From Oscillospiraceae bacterium (GTDB lineage Bacteria > Bacillota > Clostridia > Oscillospirales > Ruminococcaceae): DNA of 64,000 bases. The stretch covers positions 60,304 to 124,303 of the forward strand of contig JAFUAD010000060.1 in the NCBI GenBank assembly GCA_017460835.1, given 5' to 3'. Below are positions 51,599 to 60,057 of this stretch, one piece after another. Within the stretch, counting starts at the first letter, position 1. Each line of letters opens with the position of its first letter. The position numbers and the translations under genes were made by a program. Below the pieces are notes generated by a model. The model searched no databases, was not told the DNA's origin, and saw nothing but the letters and a program-made list of their open reading frames with translations.

Positions 51599-52588
51599 TC
51601 ATTGCTCCGGCAGAATCCGAATCTCGCCGGAGGACAGCACTTTCCTCTGCCCGTCCGCAGTGTATACGATGAGGTGCCCCGCATCGTCGATATCCTCCGC
51701 GAGCGCCCGTTCGGTTTCGTTTCCGCGGATGACCGTCACGGTTTTTCCCAGCATCATCAGCCTTTTCCGGTATGCCGCAAAGATTTCGTGCTCGTCCGGC
51801 GGCGTATCGAATCCGGCGAGCCGGTTGATGATCTCGGCCGCGAGCCGGTTCCGGATGCCCGCCGGCGATGTCCCGTCCGGGAACAGCGAGGAGGCGATAT
51901 CGCGCAGCTCCGGCGGAAAATCCGATGTTTTTGCCAGCACGTTGATGCCGATTCCGACGACGATCCAGCTATGGCAGCCGCTCTCGAAGTCTGTGACGGC
52001 CTCCGTCAGGATGCCGCAGACCTTTTTCCCGCGAAGAAAAATATCATTGACCCATTTGATCTCCGGCTGCATGCCGGTTACGGCCGCGATCGCCTCGCAG
52101 ACCGCCACCGCCGCAAACGCGGTCACCGCAGTGATCTGCGAAAAACGCAGGCGCTCCGGGTGCAGAATGATGCTCAGATAGAGCCCGCCGGGCGGCGAGA
52201 AGAAGCTGCGGGAATAGCGCCCCCTGCCGCCGGTCTGGCTGTCTGCTAGGACGGCTGTCCCATGCGCCGCGCCGTCGAGCGCCAGAGCCTTTGCTGTGCG
52301 GTTCGTCGAATCCGTCTCCGCCTCATAAACCATAAAATCTGCGAAGGCACGCGCATTTTCTTTCAGCAGCGGCCGGATTCCCTGTATGGAAAGGATGTCG
52401 TTCCGATCGGAGAGGCAATAGCCCCTGTTCGTTGCGGCCTCGATCTGATAGCCTGCCCCGCGGAGCTCATTGACCGCCTTCCAGACCGCATTTCTGGAGA
52501 CATGCAGCCGCTCGGCGATCTCCGCGCCGGAGAGGCAGTCTCCCCGGTGCTGCTCCAGCAGCTCCAGCACATGCTCTCTCGTACTCAA
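51599..52588 (-). CDS. birA: Biotin protein ligase and biotin repressor BirA
   Basis: 329 residues. N-terminal winged helix (LSGAEIAERLHVSRNAVWKAV), central ligase domain with the GGRGRYSRSF AMP loop and EIKWVNDIFL with the catalytic Lys, and a small C-terminal SH3-like domain. It loads biotin onto carboxylases and, with the HTH, represses biotin genes. The start is a TTG at 52588 with GAAAGGACGG upstream. The operator lies directly after it. Confidence 0.95.
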   Translation of the reverse strand: MSTREHVLELLEQHRGDCLSGAEIAERLHVSRNAVWKAVNELRGAGYQIEAATNRGYCLSDRNDILSIQGIRPLLKENARAFADFMVYEAETDSTNRTAKALALDGAAHGTAVLADSQTGGRGRYSRSFFSPPGGLYLSIILHPERLRFSQITAVTAFAAVAVCEAIAAVTGMQPEIKWVNDIFLRGKKVCGILTEAVTDFESGCHSWIVVGIGINVLAKTSDFPPELRDIASSLFPDGTSPAGIRNRLAAEIINRLAGFDTPPDEHEIFAAYRKRLMMLGKTVTVIRGNETERALAEDIDDAGHLIVYTADGQRKVLSSGEIRILPEQ

Positions 52589-52606
52589 GGTGCAATCCGT
52601 CCTTTC

Positions 52607-52993
52607 TCAGCGATTGTGCGCAGGCTGTCCGGCATCGTCCAGCAGCTTCTCCAGCAGCTCGGCGGCATCCGTCACGCAGCCGCGGCACGAGCGCAGCGGC
52701 CTGCCGGTCAGTCCGCCCTTCAGCTCGCGGCAGAGCGCCGAGCGGTTCATTTCCGTGAACTGCTCCTCCAGCAGTGCAGCCCGCGGGTCATCCTCGCCGA
52801 ATTTGCGAATCAGCACGGTTTTTGCCGCAAGCACCGCCCCGCAGGTCCCCATGCGCCCGCCCGCATACTGCGCCGCGAGCTGCCGCGCCTCCTCCTCAGA
52901 GAGCCCTGCATCCTCACGGAATGCGCAGAGCACGGCCGCCGAGCAGCTCATGAACTGTTTGTGATTTTCGATTGCTCTTTCCGCCCGTTTCAT
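52607..52993 (-). CDS. C_GCAxxG_C_C family redox protein
   Basis: 128 residues from the ATG at 52993 with GAAAGGACG upstream. The conserved cysteines are arranged as the family name says: Cys in FMSCSAAVL, GTCGAVLAAK, a Cys in SALCREL and SCRGCVTDAA. It is thought to be a redox-active or metal-binding protein. It lies between the FeoB-associated gene and birA; in other Firmicutes it is often near iron genes. Confidence 0.8.
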   Translation of the reverse strand: MKRAERAIENHKQFMSCSAAVLCAFREDAGLSEEEARQLAAQYAGGRMGTCGAVLAAKTVLIRKFGEDDPRAALLEEQFTEMNRSALCRELKGGLTGRPLRSCRGCVTDAAELLEKLLDDAGQPAHNR

Positions 52994-53022
52994 CCGGATC
53001 CCGTCCTTTCTGTGAGATCGGT

Positions 53023-53178
53023 TCACTCGCCCGGAGGAACCTTCTCCTTTTTGCATTTGTCACATCCGCTGCATCCGCAGCCGCAGCCGCCGCGCTTTGA
53101 CCGCCGTACCTGCATGACGACTGCCGCCGCGACCGCTGCCGCGATCAGAACCAGAATGATAATATCGAGTGCGTTCAT
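53023..53178 (-). CDS. FeoB-associated Cys-rich membrane protein
   Basis: 51 residues from the ATG at 53178: one membrane helix (MNALDIIILVLIAAAVAAAV) and a Cys-rich tail (GGCGCGCSGCDKCKK). This is the FeoB-associated small protein family that often follows feoB in Firmicutes. It may assist ferrous iron transfer. Five bp separate it from feoB. Confidence 0.88.
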   Translation of the reverse strand: MNALDIIILVLIAAAVAAAVVMQVRRSKRGGCGCGCSGCDKCKKEKVPPGE

Positions 53179-53183
53179 GTTCT

Positions 53184-55523
53184 TCACCCCATTGCCGTAC
53201 CGATCAGCCGGACGGCCAGTGCCGCCAGCCACGCAACCGCACATTGCCAGATCACGACCGTCAGCGCCCATTTTCCGCCGAGCTCCCGCTTGACCGCCGC
53301 AACCGCCGCAACACAGGGCGTATACAGCAGCGAGAACACCAGCATCGCCGCCGCCGTCAGGTCGGAGAGATAGGTCGTGATATTGCCGCCGAATAAAATC
53401 TCCATAGTCGAGACGACGCTTTCCTTCGCCATGAATCCGCTGACCAGCGAGACGATGATGCGCCAGTCGCCGAGCCCGACGGGCTTCATCAGCGGCTTCA
53501 GAACCCCCGCAACGGAAGCAAGAATACTGTTCTCCGGATCGGCGACCATATTCATATGCAGATCAAATTTTTGCAGGAACCAGACCGCGACCGTCGCGAT
53601 CAGAATAACCGAGAATGCGCGCTGCAAGAAGTCTTTGGCCTTTTCCCAGAGCAATTGCCCGACATTTCTTGCACCCGGCATCCGGTAATTCGGCAGCTCC
53701 ATGACAAACGGCACCGCCTCGCCGCGGAACAGCGTTCCCTTATAGAGCAGCGCCATGAGCACCGCCGTCACAATGCCGAGCAGATAGAGCCCGATCATGA
53801 TGAGCCCGCCGCGCTTAGGAAAGAAGGCATTGACGAAAAATGCGTAGATCGGCAGCTTTGCGGTGCAGCTCATGAACGGCGTCAGCAGAATGGTCATCTT
53901 CCGGTCGCGCTCACTGGGCAGCGTGCGCGTCGCCATGACAGCGGGAACGGAGCATCCGAAGCCGATCAGCATCGGCACAATGCTCTGCCCGGAGAGCCCG
54001 ATCTTGCGCAGCAGCTTATCCATAAAGAACGCGACACGCGCCGTATAGCCGCTGTCCTCCAGCAGCGAGAGGAAGAAGAACAGCGTAATGATGATCGGCA
54101 AAAAGCTCAGCACACTGCCGATTCCGGCGAAAATGCCGTCGATCAGCAGGCTGTGAATCACCGAATTGACATGCCCTGCGGTCAGCGCCCTGTCGGTGAC
54201 CCCGGTCAGCCAGTCAACGCCCGATTCCAGCAGCCCCTGAAAGAACGCGCCGATGACATTGAAGGTCAGCCAGAACACCAGCGCCATAATCCCGATGAAT
54301 ACGGGGATCGCCGTGTATTTTCCGGTCAGAACCGTGTCGATGCGGCGGCTGCGGATATGCTCGCGGCTTTCCCCGGGCTTGGTGACGGTCTCCCGGCAGA
54401 GCCTCAGAATGAACGAAAACCGCATATCTGCGATCGCAGCGCTGCGGTCGAGCCCGCGCTCCTTCTCCATCTGCATCACGATATGCTCCATCATCTTCTG
54501 CTCATTCTCGTCGAGCGCGAGCTGCTTGAGTACGAGCGTGTCGCCCTCGATGACCTTGCTTGCGGCAAAGCGCAGCGGAATGTCGGCCTGCTCCGCATGA
54601 TCCTCGATCAGATGGCAGATGCCGTGCAGGCAGCGGTGAACGGCGCCGCCGTGCGCGGTTTTGTCGCAGTAATCCTGCCGCAGCGGGCGCTCCTGATACT
54701 TTGCGATGTGCATGGCGTGCTCGATCAGCTCATTGACGCCCTCGTTCTTCGCCGCCGAGATCGGCACGACCGGCACACCGAGCAGCTTCTCCATCCGGTT
54801 GACGTCGATGCTGCCGCCGTTTGCGCGCAGCTCATCCATCATATTCAGCGCGACCACGACCGGAATATTCATTTCCAGAAGCTGCATGGTCAGATAGAGA
54901 TTGCGCTCGATATTGGTCGCATCGACGATATTGATGATCGCGTGCGGCTTCTCCTGCATGACGAAATTGCGGGAGACGATCTCCTCGCTGCTGTACGGCG
55001 ACATCGAATAGATGCCCGGCAGGTCGGTGACCTCCGTACCCGGATACGCCCTGATCGCGCCGTCCTTCCGGTCAACGGTCACGCCGGGGAAGTTTCCGAC
55101 GCGCTGTTTTGCACCGGTCAGCCGGTTGAACAGGGTGGTTTTGCCGCTGTTCTGGTTCCCGACCAGCGCAAAGCGGATGACCGTATCCTCCGGCAGCGGC
55201 GTACCGCTTCCCTTCTGATGAAATCTTCCGCCCTCGCCGAGACCGGGGTGCTCCGAGCGCCGCTTCTCGGGTCTCGGCTGCTCCTGCTGTTCCTCCTCCG
55301 AAAGCGGCTCGACCTCGATCTGCTCGGCATCGGAAAGCCGGAGGGTCAGATCGAAGCCATGCAGCCGCAGCTCGACGGGGTCGCCCATCGGCGCATATTT
55401 GATGACCGTGATCTTCGTGCCGGGGATGACACCCATATCCAGAAAATGCTGGCGGAGCGCCCCGTCTCCGCCCAGCGACCTGACCTGTGCGGATTCTCCC
55501 GGCTTCATGCTTCTGACGTTCAT
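53184..55523 (-). CDS. feoB: Ferrous iron transporter, FeoA-FeoB fusion
   Basis: 779 residues. The first 75 are a complete FeoA SH3-like domain (MKPGESAQVRSLGG, MGVIPGTKITVIKYAP), a charged linker follows (about 76-112), and then FeoB: G1 GNQNSGKTT (122-130), VTVDRKDG (G2), DLPGIYSM (G3), NMMD (G4), then about eleven membrane helices including the Gate motifs GFGCSVPAVMATR and FMSCTAKLPIYA. It imports Fe(II) using GTP. It has AAAGGAGG upstream. The usual separate feoA gene is absent. Confidence 0.96.
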   Translation of the reverse strand: MNVRSMKPGESAQVRSLGGDGALRQHFLDMGVIPGTKITVIKYAPMGDPVELRLHGFDLTLRLSDAEQIEVEPLSEEEQQEQPRPEKRRSEHPGLGEGGRFHQKGSGTPLPEDTVIRFALVGNQNSGKTTLFNRLTGAKQRVGNFPGVTVDRKDGAIRAYPGTEVTDLPGIYSMSPYSSEEIVSRNFVMQEKPHAIINIVDATNIERNLYLTMQLLEMNIPVVVALNMMDELRANGGSIDVNRMEKLLGVPVVPISAAKNEGVNELIEHAMHIAKYQERPLRQDYCDKTAHGGAVHRCLHGICHLIEDHAEQADIPLRFAASKVIEGDTLVLKQLALDENEQKMMEHIVMQMEKERGLDRSAAIADMRFSFILRLCRETVTKPGESREHIRSRRIDTVLTGKYTAIPVFIGIMALVFWLTFNVIGAFFQGLLESGVDWLTGVTDRALTAGHVNSVIHSLLIDGIFAGIGSVLSFLPIIITLFFFLSLLEDSGYTARVAFFMDKLLRKIGLSGQSIVPMLIGFGCSVPAVMATRTLPSERDRKMTILLTPFMSCTAKLPIYAFFVNAFFPKRGGLIMIGLYLLGIVTAVLMALLYKGTLFRGEAVPFVMELPNYRMPGARNVGQLLWEKAKDFLQRAFSVILIATVAVWFLQKFDLHMNMVADPENSILASVAGVLKPLMKPVGLGDWRIIVSLVSGFMAKESVVSTMEILFGGNITTYLSDLTAAAMLVFSLLYTPCVAAVAAVKRELGGKWALTVVIWQCAVAWLAALAVRLIGTAMG

Positions 55524-55634
55524 GCACGTCCTCCTTTTGTGTCTTTTTGGATTACCCTATCATAACACATTTTGGACGCTTCGTCAATACAGCAGAAATC
55601 AACTGTCTGTTTAGAGCCGGAATTTTGTATAAAC

Positions 55635-55669
55635 AGCACAGGACGGGAAGCATTGCCCCCCGTCCTGCT
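55635..55669 (-). terminator. Terminator of fba
   Basis: AGGACGGG (55640-55647) and CCCGTCCT (55659-55666), extended by AGC/GCT pairs, lie 20-50 bp after fba. On the minus strand it is followed by GTTTATAC. Confidence 0.7.
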
Positions 55670-55687
55670 GATTCATTCTGAAGCTGA

Positions 55688-56551
55688 TTATGCCTTGTCC
55701 ACAGAACCGAACAGGCGCATCTTCTCCTCAACCTTTGCACAGATTGCATCGAAGCCCGGCGCGAGCAGCTTGCGCGGGTCAAAGCCCTTGCCCTGCTTGT
55801 CCTTGCCTGCCTCGACATAGCCTCTGGTCGCCTCAGCGAACACGAGCTGGCACTCGGTGTTGACGTTGATCTTCGCAACGCCGAGGGAGATTGCCTTCTT
55901 GATCTGGTCGTCCGGAATGCCGGTGCCGCCGTGCAGCACGAGCGGCATCTCGCCGACTGCCTGGTTGATCGCAGCGAGGGTCTCAAAGCTCAGGCCCTCC
56001 CAGTTTGCCGGATACACACCGTGAATATTGCCGATGCCGGCTGCAAGGAAGTCAACGCCGAGATCCGCGATCTGCTTGCACTCTGCCGGATCTGCGCACT
56101 CGCCCTTGCCGATGACGCCGTCCTCTTCGCCGCCGATCGCGCCGACCTCTGCCTCGATGGAGAGACCGAGACCGTGTGCGACATTGACGAGCTCAGTGGT
56201 CTTCGCGACATTCTCGTCGATCGGGAAGTGGGAGCCGTCGAACATGATCGAGGTAAAGCCCGCCTTGATGCACTTGTAGCAGCCCTCGTAGGTGCCGTGA
56301 TCGAGGTGCAGTGCGACCGGAACGGTGATGCCGAGGGACTCGTCCATCGCCTTGACCATTGCAGCAACGGTCTTGAAGCCGGTCATGTACTTGCCCGCGC
56401 CCTCGGAAACGCCGAGGATGACCGGGGAGTTCAGCTTCTGTGCGGTCAGCAAAACCGCCTTTGTCCATTCGAGGTTGTTGATGTTGAACTGACCGACCGC
56501 ATACTTGCCGTCTCTTGCCTTGTTCAGCATCTCTGTTGCAGATACCAGCAT
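55688..56551 (-). CDS. fba: Class II fructose-1,6-bisphosphate aldolase
   Basis: 287 residues. The zinc ligands are visible: His in LHLDHGTYEGC, Glu/His in EAEVGAIGG and LVLHGGTGIP. The start MLVSATEMLNKARDGKYAVG read in parts is the usual class II form. It splits fructose-1,6-bisphosphate in glycolysis. AGGAGG lies before the ATG. The leader contains a CTGCCGG/CCGGCAG hairpin at 56581-56600. Confidence 0.96.
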   Translation of the reverse strand: MLVSATEMLNKARDGKYAVGQFNINNLEWTKAVLLTAQKLNSPVILGVSEGAGKYMTGFKTVAAMVKAMDESLGITVPVALHLDHGTYEGCYKCIKAGFTSIMFDGSHFPIDENVAKTTELVNVAHGLGLSIEAEVGAIGGEEDGVIGKGECADPAECKQIADLGVDFLAAGIGNIHGVYPANWEGLSFETLAAINQAVGEMPLVLHGGTGIPDDQIKKAISLGVAKINVNTECQLVFAEATRGYVEAGKDKQGKGFDPRKLLAPGFDAICAKVEEKMRLFGSVDKA

Positions 56552-56640
56552 TGATTTTTCCTCCTAAATCGCTCAAGATCCTGCCGGAGCACACCGGCAG
56601 CCTTTGCGGCAGACCGCCCTCAGGCACTCCGCCATCCATT

Positions 56641-56669
56641 ATTATACACGATTTCGGCGCAAAATGCAA
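56641..56669 (-). promoter_or_regulatory. Promoter of fba
   Basis: TTGCAT (56664-56669) and TATAAT (56641-56646) on the minus strand, 17 bp apart. Confidence 0.78.
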
Positions 56670-56743
56670 TAGTCATCTTGCAAGAATTATCCGAATTTCC
56701 GTTTCTGTGCAGTTCCAAACGGAAAAATTTTCCTGTGAAAACT

Positions 56744-56773
56744 GTATATTTCCGCCAAAAGCGGGTCATAATG
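56744..56773 (+). promoter_or_regulatory. Sigma-F-type promoter of spoIIR
   Basis: GTATA (56744-56748), 15 bp, GGTCATAATG (56764-56773). This fits the Bacillus subtilis sigma-F form GYATA-N15-GGNNANAHTR at every fixed position, 33 bp before the spoIIR ATG. In B. subtilis spoIIR is indeed transcribed by sigma-F in the forespore. Confidence 0.75.
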
Positions 56774-56805
56774 GAGCCGAATTCATCTTCAGGGAGGAAA
56801 ATTTT

Positions 56806-57399
56806 ATGAAAAAAGCACTGCATCTTCTCGCGATTTTGTTTTGTGCCGTATTTGCGGCGAATCTGATGCACACGGAGGCGATGCTGGAGCAGATCGAGCA
56901 CAGCGTCATCCGCCTGCATATCCTTGCAAACAGCGATTCGACCGCCGACCAGACCCAAAAGCTCCTGGTACGGGATGCGCTGGTGCAGGCAGCGTCGGAG
57001 TGGATTCCGGAGGGGGCGACATGGGCAGAGGGCTGCGAGGCGCTGCGGGCAAGGCTCCCGGAGATTCAGCAAAGGGCGGAGGAGACGCTCCGCGCCGCCG
57101 GCTGTGATGCGCCGGTGCAGGTCTCCTTCGGGGAGGCGGCGTTTCCCGTCCGCAGCTACGGCGATATCACGCTCCCTGCGGGGAATTATCAGGCACTCCG
57201 CGTCGAGATCGGCGCCGGAAAGGGGCAGAACTGGTGGTGTGTGATGTACCCCGCGCTCTGCCTGCCCGCAGCGGAGGCAGAGGCTTCACTGCCGGAGGGC
57301 GAAGCCCGCAGGCTGACAGAGCAGCCCGAAAAATACGAAATCCGCCTCAAATGTGTCGATGCGCTCCGTGCCGTGTTCCGCCGGCTCCGCAGCCTGTGA
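56806..57399 (+). CDS. spoIIR: Stage II sporulation protein R
   Basis: 197 residues from the ATG at 56806 with AGGGAGG upstream. One N-terminal helix for export, then SVIRLHILANSDSTADQ and the hallmark NWWCVMYPALC. SpoIIR is the signal sent from the forespore to trigger processing of pro-sigma-E in the mother cell by SpoIIGA. Its presence indicates that the organism keeps a sporulation programme. Confidence 0.92.
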   Translation: MKKALHLLAILFCAVFAANLMHTEAMLEQIEHSVIRLHILANSDSTADQTQKLLVRDALVQAASEWIPEGATWAEGCEALRARLPEIQQRAEETLRAAGCDAPVQVSFGEAAFPVRSYGDITLPAGNYQALRVEIGAGKGQNWWCVMYPALCLPAAEAEASLPEGEARRLTEQPEKYEIRLKCVDALRAVFRRLRSL

Positions 57400-57435
57400 T
57401 TCTCAGACATTTCGGCGCATTTGTATAAATAGCAC

Positions 57436-57464
57436 TTGACAACCGCGCAGTTTTCCGGTATAAT
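57436..57464 (+). promoter_or_regulatory. Promoter of pckG
   Basis: Perfect TTGACA (57436-57441) and TATAAT (57459-57464), 17-bp spacer; CTAGGAGG lies before the ATG at 57517. Confidence 0.88.
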
Positions 57465-57516
57465 GTAATCAGGGAAAAATGGCTTTTTTCCGAAAATGTA
57501 CTAGGAGGTCTGCTAT

Positions 57517-59352
57517 ATGTCACTGACAAAGAACCCCAATGTAAACAAATGGGTTGACGAGATGATCGCGCTCTGCAAGCCGGATCAGGTAATCTGGATC
57601 GACGGCTCGAAGGAGCAGCTCGACCAGCTCACCGCGGAGGTCACGGCACTTCCGGACGGTCATCCCGATAAGCTCTATAAGCTGAACGAGGAAAAATATC
57701 CCGGCTGCCTGTATCACCGCACCCGTCCGAACGACGTTGCGCGTGTCGAGGACAGAACCTTTATCTGCTCCCGCAGGGAGGAGGATGCCGGCCCGACCAA
57801 TAACTGGATGGATCCGAAGGAAATGTATGCCAAGCTGACCCCGCTCTATGACGGCGTCATGAAGGGCAGAACCATGTATGTCATTCCGTACAGCATGGGC
57901 CCGATTGGCTCTCCGCTCGCAAAGGTCGGCGTCGAGGTGACGGACTCCGTTTATGTTGTCCTGAATATGAAGATCATGACCCGTATGGGCACGCAGGCAT
58001 TTGAGAATCTCGGCGATGTGTCCGATGATTTCGTCCGCGGCCTGCATTCCAAGGCTGACGTCGATCCGGAAAACCGCTACATCGTGCAGTTCCCGGAGGA
58101 CAACACCATCTGGTCGATCAACTCCGCATACGGCGGAAACGTCCTGCTCGGCAAGAAGTGCTTTGCACTGCGCATCGCTTCCTATCAGGCAAAGAACGAG
58201 GGCTGGATGGCAGAGCATATGCTGATCCTCGGCCTCAAGAGACCCGGCGAGGAGACCAAGTACATCTGTGCTGCGTTCCCGTCTGCATGCGGCAAGACCA
58301 ACCTTGCAATGCTGATTCCGCCGGAGATTTACCGCAAGAACGGCTATGAGGTCTTCACCGTCGGCGACGATATCGCGTGGCTGAAGCCCGGCCCGGACGG
58401 CAGACTGTATGCGATCAACCCGGAGGCAGGCTTCTTCGGCGTCGCACCGGGAACCAACGAGAAGTCCAACTTCAACGCACTGGCTTCGACCAAGAAGAAC
58501 GCGATCTTTACGAATGTCGCGCTGGATAATTCCGACAACACCCCGTGGTGGGAGTCCCTGACCAAGGAGCCGCCGGTCGATGCGACCGAGTGGAAGGGCG
58601 CGAAGGTCAACGGCCCGGAGTACTGCGCGCAGCTTGACGCAAACGGCAAGCACCTGACGCTGGCACATCCGAACAGCCGCTTCACCGCACCGGCAGAGAA
58701 CTGCCCGTGCATCAGCCCGGAATTCAACAATCCGAACGGCGTGCCGATCTCCGCAATCATTTTCGGCGGCAGACGCGCCTCCACCACCCCGCTGGTGTAT
58801 CAGTCCTTTGACTGGACGCACGGCACCTACATGGGCTCCGCAGTCTCCTCCGAGACCACGGCAGCCGCGACCGGCGCTGTCGGCGTGCTCCGCCACGATC
58901 CGATGGCAATGAAGCCGTTTATCGGCTACAATGTCGGCGATTACTGGGCACACTGGCTCGAAATGGGCGAGATTCTCGGCGACAAGGCTCCGAAGATCTT
59001 TAATGTCAACTGGTTCAAGAAGGACGCCGAGGGTCACTTCATGTGGCCGGGCTTCGGCGACAACATGAGAGTCCTCGACTGGATCATCAAGCGCTGCGAG
59101 GGCAAGGCTGACGCAAACGAGACCGCGATCGGCTATCTGCCGAAGCCGGAGGACATCAATCTGGCAGGCATCGAGGACGAGGTTTCGCCGGAGGCACTGG
59201 AGCAGCTTCTTGCTGTCGATCCGGAGCTCTGGAAGAAGGAAATCGCGGAGATGCGCAGATATTACGACGATGATATCGCAGCAAAGGGCGGCAAGATCCC
59301 GGCTGCGCTGTACGGCGTGCTCGACAAGATCGAGGCAAATCTCAACAAATAA
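57517..59352 (+). CDS. pckG: Phosphoenolpyruvate carboxykinase (GTP)
   Basis: 611 residues. The GTP-type motifs are present: FPSACGKTNLAML (P-loop), TVGDDIAWL (metal-binding Asp pair), and the PFIGYNVGDYWAHWL guanine region, as well as EDAGPTNNW. It converts oxaloacetate and GTP to PEP and CO2, or the reverse; in rumen-type anaerobes it usually fixes CO2 on the way to succinate. It is monocistronic with its own promoter and a strong terminator. Confidence 0.96.
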   Translation: MSLTKNPNVNKWVDEMIALCKPDQVIWIDGSKEQLDQLTAEVTALPDGHPDKLYKLNEEKYPGCLYHRTRPNDVARVEDRTFICSRREEDAGPTNNWMDPKEMYAKLTPLYDGVMKGRTMYVIPYSMGPIGSPLAKVGVEVTDSVYVVLNMKIMTRMGTQAFENLGDVSDDFVRGLHSKADVDPENRYIVQFPEDNTIWSINSAYGGNVLLGKKCFALRIASYQAKNEGWMAEHMLILGLKRPGEETKYICAAFPSACGKTNLAMLIPPEIYRKNGYEVFTVGDDIAWLKPGPDGRLYAINPEAGFFGVAPGTNEKSNFNALASTKKNAIFTNVALDNSDNTPWWESLTKEPPVDATEWKGAKVNGPEYCAQLDANGKHLTLAHPNSRFTAPAENCPCISPEFNNPNGVPISAIIFGGRRASTTPLVYQSFDWTHGTYMGSAVSSETTAAATGAVGVLRHDPMAMKPFIGYNVGDYWAHWLEMGEILGDKAPKIFNVNWFKKDAEGHFMWPGFGDNMRVLDWIIKRCEGKADANETAIGYLPKPEDINLAGIEDEVSPEALEQLLAVDPELWKKEIAEMRRYYDDDIAAKGGKIPAALYGVLDKIEANLNK

Positions 59353-59364
59353 TCTGAACTGTGA

Positions 59365-59400
59365 AACGGCTGCGGCTTTTTTGACCGCAGCCGTTTTTTT
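59365..59400 (+). terminator. Intrinsic terminator of pckG
   Basis: AACGGCTGCGG (59365-59375) pairs with CCGCAGCCGTT (59385-59395) and runs into TTTTTTT. Confidence 0.95.
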
Positions 59401-59560
59401 ATTCACAAAGAGGCGCTTTTGTTGTGTTGATCCTATCGAAATAACTGAAAATACTGATACACCGTGTTTCGATTTGGTTGTAATCGCACATACGGAACTG
59501 TTGCATTGTTGTCATTCTTCTGTAATAATTACCAAATATCAGGAAAATAATGTAAATTAG

Positions 59561-59587
59561 TTGACATATTTGCGTATTGTGTATAAT
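59561..59587 (+). promoter_or_regulatory. Possible promoter of the remnant gene
   Basis: TTGACA (59561-59566) and TATAAT (59582-59587) are only 15 bp apart, unlike the 17-bp spacers elsewhere in the window. The stretch 59401-59560 is AT-rich and holds no gene I can support. Confidence 0.4.
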
Positions 59588-59656
59588 AATAGAATTATTT
59601 GTGACGTTTTGATATTTTTCCGATAAATCTGATTTTTTTGCAAAGGAGATGATTGT

Positions 59657-59722
59657 GTGAGCTGGAACAACCCGTCTCAGGAGGAGGCGCAGGAGGCCTA
59701 TGATGATGCGCGTTCGCGGTAA
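59657..59722 (+). pseudogene. 22-codon gene remnant
   Basis: A GTG with a very good AAAGGAG site opens a frame reading MSWNNPSQEEAQEAYDDARS and then stops with TAA. It looks like the helical start of a longer protein with the composition of its GC-rich neighbours, cut short where AT-rich sequence begins. Everything after 59723 up to 60057 is AT-rich, without a credible gene. What the full gene was I cannot say. Confidence 0.45.
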
Positions 59723-59786
59723 TATCCTGTGCATACAAGTATTCAAACATAGTTCCAACTCCTTTTCAATTTCGGACAATAAAAAA

Positions 59787-59816
59787 AGCGTTTCCCAAAT
59801 TTCATTGAGAAACGCT
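59787..59816 (-). terminator. Minus-strand terminator, first of a similar pair
   Basis: AGCGTTTC (59787-59794) and GAAACGCT (59809-59816); on the minus strand the stem is followed by TTTTTTTATTG. Confidence 0.75.
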
Positions 59817-59850
59817 CATAAGGCAATATTCGATTTTAAGGTACAAAAAA

Positions 59851-59873
59851 AGCGTTCCTCATTTGGGAACGCT
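59851..59873 (-). terminator. Minus-strand terminator, second of a similar pair
   Basis: AGCGTTCC (59851-59858) and GGAACGCT (59866-59873); on the minus strand it runs into TTTTTTTGTAC. Its stem is close in sequence to the one at 59787. It is the first strong terminator downstream of the ABC exporter genes. Confidence 0.82.
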
Positions 59874-60057
59874 GTCGATTTATTCAGTTTTATTTGTTTT
59901 CAAGCAGCTAACCTGCCTACATTCGACATTGTAAAATTTTTGTGAACTTCACTTCCCTAATTCACTTAACAGTATTCTTAAGGAACAATGTCCCTGAATC
60001 GGAATTTGGGGCTCAATGTTTATACAGCAAACTCGACACAGCATGGAAATCCAAGCG

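Noticed and set aside
53556-55565. 669-codon open frame on the plus strand
   Set aside because: It is antisense to feoB and has a composition rich in Arg, Gln and His typical of reversed GC-rich genes.
59399-59779. 126-codon minus-strand open frame in the AT-rich scar
   Set aside because: No clear ribosome site at its start and a composition that follows the AT-rich background; it also crosses the gene remnant on the other strand.
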